From Sulfurovum sp. AR (GTDB lineage Bacteria; Campylobacterota; Campylobacteria; Campylobacterales; Sulfurovaceae), in assembly GCF_000296775.1 (NCBI RefSeq), contig NZ_AJLE01000007.1, forward strand, positions 48,815 to 112,814: a stretch of DNA of 64,000 nt, written 5' to 3'. Under the pieces are notes generated by a model that saw only the letters and a list, made by a program, of their open reading frames with translations, made no database searches and was not told where the DNA came from. How positions within the stretch are numbered: position 1 is the first letter of the stretch; each line of letters begins with the position of its first letter. The position numbers and the translations under genes are program-made. Of this stretch, positions 45,266 through 52,416 are shown piece by piece.

Positions 45266-46075
45266 TTATTTTTTATTTCTTGTCATATATCGACCTAATA
45301 GATTGATACATAAAACGATGACTGTAAGCACAAAAGATGCCGCCCATGCCAACTCTCTGCTCTCCATATCCGGGTACGTCGCTAGGTTGTAGATACTAAC
45401 GGTAAGAGAGGGGAACTGCTCTGTTAGATTCATAGTGAAAAACTGGTTATTGGCTGATGTAAAAAGCAAAGGAGCCGTCTCTCCGATGATACGTGCAAAG
45501 GAGAGAAGAATACCTGTTGTTATCCCTACTTTTGCAGCTTTAACCACTATCTGCAAAATGATCTTATGTTTACTTCCGCCCAATGCGATCCCAGCTTCTC
45601 TGAGCTCCTTAGGTACAAGTGCCAACATATTGTCCGTAGTACTGATGATGATAGGTATCATCATTATAGCCAATGCAACAATACCTGCCCAACCATTATA
45701 GCCACCAAAAGGGTCCACAAACAATGCAAAAACAAATACACCGATGACAATAGATGGAGCTGACATCATCACATCACTAAGATTTCTTATAACAGAGGCT
45801 AACTTACTATTATTACTGTACTCTCTCAAATAGATACCTGCCATCATACCAAGCGGTACTGCCACAGCACTTGCCATAAGTGCCATAGTAAACTGCCCCA
45901 CAATAAGGTTTCGTATCCCACCGGCAACAAGATCGTTAGTAAAGGTCGTAAAGTGTAAACTTGTGATCCCTTTATAGCTCAAGGTCACAAGTATCCAGAA
46001 CAAAAAGCCTATCCCTATCACTGCTGAGAGTGTAGAGAGAATTAAAATGATTTTATTGAGTATGAGTCTATTCAT
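45266..46075 (-). CDS. pstA: phosphate ABC transporter permease PstA
   Basis: This 269-residue inner-membrane permease has about six helices. The coupling-helix motif is ELREAGIALGGSKHKIILQIV, followed by a G-rich helix and FARIIGETAPLLFT, both typical of PstA. It lies between pstC (13 bases) and pstB. Confidence 0.96.
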   Translation of the reverse strand: MNRLILNKIILILSTLSAVIGIGFLFWILVTLSYKGITSLHFTTFTNDLVAGGIRNLIVGQFTMALMASAVAVPLGMMAGIYLREYSNNSKLASVIRNLSDVMMSAPSIVIGVFVFALFVDPFGGYNGWAGIVALAIMMIPIIISTTDNMLALVPKELREAGIALGGSKHKIILQIVVKAAKVGITTGILLSFARIIGETAPLLFTSANNQFFTMNLTEQFPSLTVSIYNLATYPDMESRELAWAASFVLTVIVLCINLLGRYMTRNKK

Positions 46076-46088
46076 GATGCTGCTCTTT

Positions 46089-46943
46089 TCATACTGTTTT
46101 TCTTCCTAAAAAATAAAACTTAGCCACAGAGATAATGGCAAAACTGACTATAAATAAAATAAGCGCAAGGTAATACATACTACTCATCTCAAGATCTTGC
46201 GCTTCTGCAAAGTTATTTGCAAGTAAAACCGGGATGGAAGTCGTAGGGTCTGTTATTTTACTTGGAATGCTCATGACCGAACCGATAAGGAATGCCACTG
46301 CCATCGTTTCACCCAATGCACGTCCAAGCGCTAAGATGATAGACCCGATAATCCCACCTCTAGCATAAGGCATGACCACATCCTTGATCACTTCAAACTT
46401 CGTAGCACCCATAGCATAGGCTGACTCTTTTAGAACAGAGGGTGCAGTATTCATCGCATCTCTGGTGATCGCTGCCATAAAAGGAATGATCATGATCGCT
46501 AACACGATGCCCGCGGTCAATAACCCTACACCGTTACCGCCTACTGTCGCCTGTACAATAGGGGCAAAGTAAAAAAGTCCCCACATACCATAAATGATGC
46601 TTGGAATAGCTGCCAGTAATTCAATGGCTATCGAGACAGGCTTTACCAGTTTTTCAGTCGCAATTTCTGTTAGAAAGATTGCAATTCCCATCGCCAATGG
46701 TGTCGCAATGACCATCGCAATAAGTGTACTGAGTAAAGTACCGATGATAGGTATATATCCGCCAAAGATACCGCCTTCATCATCTTCATCAGCTTCCCAA
46801 ATTTCATTGTATAAGAAATCAAAGCCAAATTCATGCAATGCATCTTGCGCATAAGAAAAAAGTACTGCAAAGATCCCTACCAAGATAAAAAAGGAGAGTG
46901 TTGCAGAGAAAAAAGAGAAATTCTTAAAGAGTTTACCACCCAT
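46089..46943 (-). CDS. pstC: phosphate ABC transporter permease PstC
   Basis: This 284-residue permease has six helices. Family motifs are IPSIIYGMWGLF, LKESAYAMGATKFEVIKDVVMP (coupling helix) and LALGRALGETMAVAF. It is the first gene of a pstC-pstA-pstB-phoU-regulator transcript with its own Pho box upstream. Confidence 0.96.
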   Translation of the reverse strand: MGGKLFKNFSFFSATLSFFILVGIFAVLFSYAQDALHEFGFDFLYNEIWEADEDDEGGIFGGYIPIIGTLLSTLIAMVIATPLAMGIAIFLTEIATEKLVKPVSIAIELLAAIPSIIYGMWGLFYFAPIVQATVGGNGVGLLTAGIVLAIMIIPFMAAITRDAMNTAPSVLKESAYAMGATKFEVIKDVVMPYARGGIIGSIILALGRALGETMAVAFLIGSVMSIPSKITDPTTSIPVLLANNFAEAQDLEMSSMYYLALILFIVSFAIISVAKFYFLGRKTV

Positions 46944-46984
46944 GTATTGCCTTCGTAATTAATTGGAAAGGATTGTAATAAAAG

Positions 46985-47006
46985 TTGGTTACATTTTAGT
47001 TACAAA
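46985..47006 (-). promoter_or_regulatory. Pho box upstream of pstC
   Basis: Two 11-bp direct repeats read on the minus strand, GTAACTAAAAT and GTAACCAACTT, are followed by TATTAC as a possible -10. The same repeat type precedes pstS and other phosphate genes here. Confidence 0.65.
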
Positions 47007-47075
47007 TTATATCTATTATACTATAACATATTCAAGGAGTATAATGATAGTAGGATGATAAATGTGAGATTGAAG

Positions 47076-47097
47076 AAGCTCTCCAAGTGGAGAGCTT
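47076..47097 (-). terminator. hairpin terminator after pstS
   Basis: A perfect 9-bp stem AAGCTCTCC/GGAGAGCTT with a 4-base loop lies 26 bases after the pstS stop and before the pstC Pho box. It would separate abundant pstS mRNA from the permease transcript. The T tract is weak (CTTCAATC). Confidence 0.6.
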
Positions 47098-47122
47098 GAG
47101 GTTATGTGGTTGCTAAAACGTT

Positions 47123-48124
47123 TTATTTAATGTTTTTAGCTTCCCAATATTTTCTAATTTCATCTTTAGTCGATGCAGGAAGTGGAACATAACCAAGATC
47201 TGTTGCTGCTTTATCACCATTGGTGTATGCCCAGTCGATAAATGCTGTTACTTGTTTATTTGTTTCCATTTTTTCTGCTGGAAGCAAGATAAATGTAGCT
47301 GCAACAATTGGATATGATGTTGCACCTGCTGGGTCACCGATCACTGCATAGAAATCATTGTCAGCTGTCCAGCTTGCGTATTTAGCTGCATCTTGGAAAG
47401 ATTGTAGCGTTGGGTTAATATATTGACCTTCTTTGTTTTCGATCTGTGCTGCAGCCAATCCTAATTTCTCTTTATATGAGTACTCAATATACCCGATAGA
47501 GTTTTTGATCTGTTGGATGTTTGCTGATACACCTGAGTTTGATTTACCTGCAACTACTTTTGGTGCTTTCCATGTAGGTTGTTTACTTACTTTGATATTT
47601 TCATCCAATTTGTTCAAGAAGTAGGTAAAGTTAAATGTTGTACCTGACTTGTCAGCTCTTACAGCTACTGTAATAGGCTCATGTGGTAATTTTAAACCGG
47701 CATTTTGTGCCATGATCGCTTTATCATCCCAGTGTGTAATGCTTCCGCCAAAGATACCTGCGATCGCTGCACGGCTAAGTTTAAGTTCTCCGTCTTTCAC
47801 ACCATCGATGTTATACGCTAGAACCACTGAACCTACGACTGTAGGGAACATATACAGTTTGTCTTTTTTAAGTGCTTTTGGCTTAAGTGGCTTGTCTGAA
47901 CCGGCAAAATCAACCATTCTTTTTGTAATAGATTTAACCCCGTCACCAGAACCTGTTGGTGTGTAGTTCACTTGATTTTTTGTTGCAGAGTAATACTCCG
48001 CTGTCCAAGCTTTATATACAGGTCCAGGGAATGATGCTCCTCTACCTTTAAGTTCATCAGCATTGACTGCTGAGAGTGCTACTGAAGCTGCCACTGCTGC
48101 TGTAAGAATTTTTTTCAATGTCAT
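47123..48124 (-). CDS. pstS: periplasmic phosphate-binding protein PstS
   Basis: This 333-residue protein has a Sec signal peptide cleaved near AVNADE. Phosphate-binding features are LKGRGASFPGP at the N-terminus, the YTPTGSGDGVKSI loop and MVDFAGSDKPL, followed by the DKSGTTFNFTYFL region. It delivers phosphate to PstCA. It stands as a separate transcription unit, with a Pho box upstream and a hairpin downstream. Confidence 0.96.
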   Translation of the reverse strand: MTLKKILTAAVAASVALSAVNADELKGRGASFPGPVYKAWTAEYYSATKNQVNYTPTGSGDGVKSITKRMVDFAGSDKPLKPKALKKDKLYMFPTVVGSVVLAYNIDGVKDGELKLSRAAIAGIFGGSITHWDDKAIMAQNAGLKLPHEPITVAVRADKSGTTFNFTYFLNKLDENIKVSKQPTWKAPKVVAGKSNSGVSANIQQIKNSIGYIEYSYKEKLGLAAAQIENKEGQYINPTLQSFQDAAKYASWTADNDFYAVIGDPAGATSYPIVAATFILLPAEKMETNKQVTAFIDWAYTNGDKAATDLGYVPLPASTKDEIRKYWEAKNIK

Positions 48125-48170
48125 GGTTTTTCTTCCTTAAGAAATATGTTATCCATTTTGGATTGTGCGA

Positions 48171-48216
48171 AGTATAAAACAACTTGGAAACATTTTGGTT
48201 ACAGAATGTAATCAAT
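48171..48216 (-). promoter_or_regulatory. Pho box and -10 of pstS
   Basis: Three 11-bp units on the minus strand, GATTACATTCT, GTAACCAAAAT and GTTTCCAAGTT (48182-48216), are followed by TATACT (48171-48176) 15 bases after the start of the last unit. The TTTTATACTTC segment is shared with the porin promoter. Confidence 0.7.
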
Positions 48217-49927
48217 GAGAAAAATATCGCTTTCTTTTTGTCTCTTTGAGTAACTTTAGATCTGTAATGATAAAGCCATCTATACAATGGTTAAAATCTT
48301 TATCATATCCAAAATCCAAGAACTGTACACCACCCTCTTCACAAAGCTCAGAGTACTGTTTAAACAATGTAGGTACAGTATATCCCATAAACCCTAACTC
48401 TTCCTTGAGTGTTCTCATATCCGCTCTGTAATCCATGCCTGTAAATATAGTTTCACAATGTTCCTGCACCCATTGTGATTGAATATAAGGTACTTTATGT
48501 TTTGCCAGATTCTCGCTTGAACTAAAATACTTTTGATAAAAATAGATGATCATTCCCTGGGCCTTTTGATTAAATGCATTACTTAAACTCACCGCACCAA
48601 AAAGGTACTCTATATCAGGACGACTTTTTATATACGCCCCTATACCCTGCCAAAGATAGTCTAATGCCCTGGAGTTCCAGTATTTTGGCTGTACAAAACT
48701 TCTTCCAAGTTCTACACCTTTTTCCAAATAGGGTTCAAACTTCCGATCAAATTTAAATAGTGTACTGGTATAAAGCCCTTCCATGTCAAAATCATGAATG
48801 ATCTCTTTACATATCCCCAGGCGATAGGCACCTGCGATCTCCAGTGCTTCATCATCCCATATGATCAAATGCTTGTAGTAAAAATCATAGCCGTCTATGT
48901 CACGTTTTTTACCGCTTCCTTCCCCTACATGACGAAAACTGATCTCACGTAATCTTCCTATCTCTTTAATGACACAGTTCTCTCTTTCGGATTCATAGAT
49001 GATAATACTTTTACCATCCATTGTTTTACCTAAAGGTATACCATTTTTAAGTTCTGCTTTCAGTTCACTTCGTGCTTCTGGCACAGATATCTCATTATAG
49101 GTTGCAAATATCGGTTTGTGATTTTTTGATACTTTATAGAAGTGTTTTCTTAAAAGCTTCACTGTCTCTTTTCGTGAGATATTTGGTACATTATAGGCAT
49201 CAAAAGGGATCGTTTTCCCTATAGTAAATTCGATATTTTTCCCTTTTGCTTTAAACATCTCATGTGGCAAGGTTGCCGTTGCCAAAGAACGATTCAACAT
49301 GGAAAGTAGATAAAAATTGTTAGAATTCTTCGCTCTGATGTAAATAGGAAGGATAGGTGCCTGCATCTTGGACGCTATCTTTAAAAACCCGCTTTTCCAT
49401 GGTGTGTCTTTGATCCCATTGGGCTTTGCTCGGCTTACTTCTCCCGAAGGGAATATAATCACTGCCTGTTCTGCTTTCAATGCATCATATATATTTTTAA
49501 CAGTCTCTTTATCCATTTTCCCATTGATATTGTCTACAGGGATAAGAATATCTTTGAGGTTATCAAACTGAGACAAAAAAGAGTTTGCAACGATCTTGAT
49601 ATCTTTTCGTACATTTTTAAGTAAATGCAGCAATGCCATAGCATCCAGCGCACCCAAAGGATGGTTGGCTATGATCACAGTACGTCCATAGGCAGGGATA
49701 CGCGTCAGTTCATTGGTCTTCAAACCGATAGAGATGTCAAAATAATCAATGATCGCTTCTACATAAGAAAAAGTATCCTTGTGTCTATTCTCTGATATAA
49801 AAGTATTGATCTCATTTTCATGAAACAATTTTTTCATACCGCTGAACAGTACCTTTTTTGCTATATTTGGAAAAGTCTCAATTTCAGGGTAATGGTGTAC
49901 CATATAATTTTCTACACTGATCTGCAT
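48212..49927 (-). CDS. olsF: OlsF-type bifunctional ornithine-lipid synthase
   Basis: This is a 571-residue two-domain protein. The N-terminal half is a lysophospholipid-type acyltransferase with ANHPLGALD (H89 and D95), a PSGEVSRAKPNG substrate motif and PILPIYI. The C-terminal half (about 300-500) is an OlsB-like GNAT/hemolysin-family domain with ELGRSFVQPKYWNSRALDYLWQG (quoted in part). OlsF proteins make ornithine lipids, phosphorus-free membrane lipids used when phosphate is scarce. The Pho box upstream of its operon fits that role. Its ATG overlaps the stop of the small upstream gene as TAATG. Confidence 0.8.
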   Translation of the reverse strand: MQISVENYMVHHYPEIETFPNIAKKVLFSGMKKLFHENEINTFISENRHKDTFSYVEAIIDYFDISIGLKTNELTRIPAYGRTVIIANHPLGALDAMALLHLLKNVRKDIKIVANSFLSQFDNLKDILIPVDNINGKMDKETVKNIYDALKAEQAVIIFPSGEVSRAKPNGIKDTPWKSGFLKIASKMQAPILPIYIRAKNSNNFYLLSMLNRSLATATLPHEMFKAKGKNIEFTIGKTIPFDAYNVPNISRKETVKLLRKHFYKVSKNHKPIFATYNEISVPEARSELKAELKNGIPLGKTMDGKSIIIYESERENCVIKEIGRLREISFRHVGEGSGKKRDIDGYDFYYKHLIIWDDEALEIAGAYRLGICKEIIHDFDMEGLYTSTLFKFDRKFEPYLEKGVELGRSFVQPKYWNSRALDYLWQGIGAYIKSRPDIEYLFGAVSLSNAFNQKAQGMIIYFYQKYFSSSENLAKHKVPYIQSQWVQEHCETIFTGMDYRADMRTLKEELGFMGYTVPTLFKQYSELCEEGGVQFLDFGYDKDFNHCIDGFIITDLKLLKETKRKRYFSH

Positions 49928-50136
49928 TAGGCTATCCTATACGCATGATTGATCGCATCAACAAGATGACTGTGTACAGCTTTCACCTTCGTATGTGCAT
50001 GAAAAAGTGCTTCAACCAGCTCCCACTCTTCATAGATAGTACTTATAGCCTCTTCTTCATCTATCGAAAAAGTTTTTGCAACCCTTTTAGAAAGTTTTGC
50101 TATATGTTCATCCGATATTAAGATTTCATCTTTCAT
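49927..50136 (-). CDS. small protein preceding olsF, unknown function
   Basis: This 69-residue protein was not recognised. It is acidic at the N-terminus (MKDEILISDEHIAKLSKRV) and mostly helical, with three His in the final 25 residues. I start it at the ATG at 50136, which has GGAGA 5 bases upstream; a frame from 50166 adds ten residues. It is coupled to olsF by a TAATG overlap, so it probably belongs to the same process. Confidence 0.6.
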   Translation of the reverse strand: MKDEILISDEHIAKLSKRVAKTFSIDEEEAISTIYEEWELVEALFHAHTKVKAVHSHLVDAINHAYRIA

Positions 50137-50176
50137 AGATATCTCCATTAAACTTATATAATACAATAAGATAAAG

Positions 50177-50196
50177 TGATAACATATTTATAACAA
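50177..50196 (-). promoter_or_regulatory. Pho box of the olsF operon
   Basis: The minus strand shows GTTATAAATAT and GTTATCACTTT, two units at 11-bp spacing, followed by TATTGTATTATATAAG as -10 sequence and then the ribosome site of the small olsF-linked gene. The match is weaker than at pstS. Confidence 0.5.
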
Positions 50197-50294
50197 GAGC
50201 ATCTCCATAGGGAAGTATTTGAAGGTCATACTAATAAAATAATGGGAAGGACATAAACTGTCTCGCTAGTCTAGCTGGGAAGAGATGCTCTTGT
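50193..50294 (-). ncRNA. candidate Pho-regulated structured RNA
   Basis: A 13-bp perfect inverted repeat (ACAAGAGCATCTC at 50193-50205 and its complement at 50282-50294) brackets a 76-base interior. On the minus strand a Pho box (50312-50333) and a -10 TACTAT (50297-50302) lie directly before it, so transcription would start within a few bases of the outer stem. The interior exposes three CUUCCC motifs (read on the minus strand), reminiscent of C-rich pairing loops. There is no reading frame with a ribosome site. It could be a small RNA, or a leader of the olsF operon. Confidence 0.45.
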
Positions 50295-50296
50295 AT

Positions 50297-50333
50297 ATAG
50301 TAAAATAAAATGGTTTCATTTTAGTAACATATA
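50297..50333 (-). promoter_or_regulatory. Pho box and -10 of the candidate RNA
   Basis: GTTACTAAAAT and GAAACCATTTT at 11-bp spacing are followed after 15 bases by TACTAT (50297-50302). The arrangement equals that at the 50371-51060 regulator promoter (GTTACCAAAAT, GAAACCACTTT, TACTAT). Confidence 0.65.
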
Positions 50334-50370
50334 CGTGGAGAATCTATCACTTACTTATGAGAATTAGGTA

Positions 50371-51060
50371 TTATTGAAACTTATATCCTATCCCTCTTAC
50401 AGGAATGATATACTCTTTATCTTCATGGGGATCGATCTTTTTCTTCAAACGGTTGATCGTCACATTGACAGTACGTTTTTGGATATCTTCATTCTCATTC
50501 CATATGTTCTGAATCAGATATTCTCTTCCAAGGGCTTTATTTTTATTTTTGATGAACAGGCTAAGGAGTTCAAACTCCAACTTAGTCAGTTCTATCTCCT
50601 GACTGTCTATATATGTCTTACGCGTATTAAAATCCATGATAATGTCTCTAGCTGTTAACCTCTCATGCTCTATCGCATTGGTACGTCTAAGGATCGCTTT
50701 GACACGATAGAGCAGTTCTTTCATGTTAAAGGGTTTTCGTAAGTAATCATCTCCCCCGCGTAAGAACCCCTCTTCTATCTCCTCATCTTTATCTTTTGCA
50801 GAGATGAACATTACAGGTGTTGTTACCCCTTTATCTCGAAGATAACTCACAAATTCGCTTCCTTCCACCCGGGGAAGTGTACGGTCTACAAGCATCAGAT
50901 CTATATTCTCTTGTTCCAGTATAGACTCTACACCTTTGGTAGAAGTAGATCCGATGACCTTATACCCCTCTTTGAGAAGATGAAACGTTTCTAATTCAAG
51001 TAAATCTTCATTGTCTTCAATACTTAAAATTGTTGCCGTAGGATCGATTGCTTTTACCAT
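50371..51060 (-). CDS. PhoB-like response regulator, second paralogue
   Basis: This 229-residue protein starts at the ATG at 51060 (AAAGG 7 bases upstream); an in-frame ATG at 51093 is possible. The receiver has SIEDNED, phospho-Asp59 in LVDRTLPRVEG and Lys in RKPF. The C-terminal winged helix ends VRGIGYKFQ. It is more distant from the other two regulators in the island than they are from each other. It has its own Pho box and no kinase beside it. Confidence 0.9.
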   Translation of the reverse strand: MVKAIDPTATILSIEDNEDLLELETFHLLKEGYKVIGSTSTKGVESILEQENIDLMLVDRTLPRVEGSEFVSYLRDKGVTTPVMFISAKDKDEEIEEGFLRGGDDYLRKPFNMKELLYRVKAILRRTNAIEHERLTARDIIMDFNTRKTYIDSQEIELTKLEFELLSLFIKNKNKALGREYLIQNIWNENEDIQKRTVNVTINRLKKKIDPHEDKEYIIPVRGIGYKFQ

Positions 51061-51125
51061 GAACAAACCTTTTTGATCTCTATTTATCTTCATATGTCGT
51101 CCAAGTACATATTATTCATGAAAGC

Positions 51126-51162
51126 ATAGTATAAAAAAGTGGTTTCATTTTGGTAACATTTT
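51126..51162 (-). promoter_or_regulatory. Pho box and -10 upstream of the 50371-51060 regulator
   Basis: On the minus strand GTTACCAAAAT and GAAACCACTTT (51140-51162) are followed by TACTAT (51126-51131). The box also lies about 65 bases before psiE on the other strand and may serve both genes. Confidence 0.65.
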
Positions 51163-51224
51163 CTAGAGGAATCAATCCATGTATCTGGTTATCAATCTGT
51201 TATCCATTGCCTCTACAATTTTAT

Positions 51225-51590
51225 ATGCATTTTATAAAAAAGAATTACGAATTACTCCTTGCGTCTATGATATTTGTAGGGATAATAGGTACACACTACC
51301 CATTTTACAAAGCGATTATCTTGATGCTGGAATTTATTGTTATTATAGAAGTGGTAAAAATGATTTCGGAATTCATAAAAAAGAAAAGATTACGCATGAG
51401 GTATGTGATTGATGTATTTATTATCTTTTTGACACGAGATGTGATCATATTGACAACACATCCAAACAAAGACCACAAAGAGATACTCTTTTTACTTTTG
51501 GTGATCTTTGTCTTTTTTCTCTTTAGAATTTTATCCGTACAGTTTTCACCTGCACACTCCAAAAGGAAAAAAGCACAGACAAAATTTTAG
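51225..51590 (+). CDS. psiE: PsiE-family phosphate-starvation membrane protein
   Basis: This 121-residue protein has four hydrophobic helices with the PsiE layout: ILMLEFIVIIEVVKMISEF, then RYVIDVFIIFLTRDVIIL and a last helix before a basic tail. The role of PsiE is unknown, but its expression responds to phosphate starvation in E. coli. The ATG at 51225 has a poor ribosome site. An ATG at 51179 has a good one (GAGGA) but lies in a frame that would join this one only if one A of the run at 51235-51240 were absent. It is convergent with the next regulator and overlaps its end by 4 bases. Confidence 0.7.
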   Translation: MHFIKKNYELLLASMIFVGIIGTHYPFYKAIILMLEFIVIIEVVKMISEFIKKKRLRMRYVIDVFIIFLTRDVIILTTHPNKDHKEILFLLLVIFVFFLFRILSVQFSPAHSKRKKAQTKF

Positions 51591-52270
51591 AGTAATTTAT
51601 ATCCAACACCCCACACAGGAGCAAAATACTCTTTCACTCCTTCTGGATCGATCTTCTTTTTGAGTCTGTTCATTGCTACATTGATGGTTTTATCATGAAA
51701 GTTTGCACTGTCATCACCCCAAACTTCATCACGTAAAAAATCTCTGTCCAAAGGCTGATTTGGATTCTTGACAAAGGTATGGAGCAGTTTAAATTCCAAG
51801 TTGGTCAACTCTATGCGCTGATCCTCTATGAAAAGTTCACGTTTCTGCAGATCCAATATGAGGTCTCTGTATTTCACTTTATCCCCAGATGTAGCACCAC
51901 TACGCTTCAATAGTGCGGCTATTCTTAAAAGGAGTTCTTTACTGCTAAAAGGCTTGGTCATATAGTCATCACCACCGGAATTGAAACCTTCTTCCAAGTC
52001 ACTCTCTTTGTCTCTCGCGGTCAGGAACAACACTGGGATATCATATCCAAGGTCGCGTATTTTTGAGACAAATTCACTGCCTTCTACACCAGGAAGGTTT
52101 CGATCGACGATCATAAGAGAAGGATTTTCCTCCTCTAAGAACTGCTCTACATTTTCAGTAGAGAGGAACCCTGTAACCGTGTATCCTTCTTTTTCAAGAT
52201 GATACTCAAGAAGTTCTAAAATATCTGGTTCGTCTTCAATGACGATGATTTCTATATCTCTGTTTTGCAT
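51587..52270 (-). CDS. PhoB-like response regulator, third paralogue
   Basis: This 227-residue protein is very similar to the regulator at 42955-43641, with identical stretches such as VTGFLSTENVEQFLEEE and VDRNLPG. It has phospho-Asp56, Lys in TKPF and an OmpR-type winged helix ending VWGVGYKLL. A Pho box lies directly upstream, so it should be induced by phosphate limitation. No sensor kinase is adjacent. Confidence 0.9.
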   Translation of the reverse strand: MQNRDIEIIVIEDEPDILELLEYHLEKEGYTVTGFLSTENVEQFLEEENPSLMIVDRNLPGVEGSEFVSKIRDLGYDIPVLFLTARDKESDLEEGFNSGGDDYMTKPFSSKELLLRIAALLKRSGATSGDKVKYRDLILDLQKRELFIEDQRIELTNLEFKLLHTFVKNPNQPLDRDFLRDEVWGDDSANFHDKTINVAMNRLKKKIDPEGVKEYFAPVWGVGYKLL

Positions 52271-52278
52271 GTTATAGC

Positions 52279-52310
52279 ATAGTATATCTTGATAACAATT
52301 TGATTACAAA
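52279..52310 (-). promoter_or_regulatory. Pho box and -10 of the third regulator
   Basis: GTAATCAAATT and GTTATCAAGAT on the minus strand are followed after 12 bases by TACTAT (52279-52284), a few bases before the start codon region. The very short leader suggests tight control. Confidence 0.6.
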
Positions 52311-52416
52311 AAAGCGAGAAAAAGAGGGGTTTTTAGGAGGATAACGCAGGTATTTCTACCCACGTCAAAATGATACATACTTTGTGTAAAAGCTGATACT
52401 GTACAGCAAATTTTTC

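Noticed and set aside
50193..50294. Miniature transposable element with 13-bp terminal inverted repeats
   Set aside because: No target-site duplication is visible, only one copy is in the window, and the Pho box and -10 placed right at its edge favour a transcribed RNA. It stays a possible alternative.
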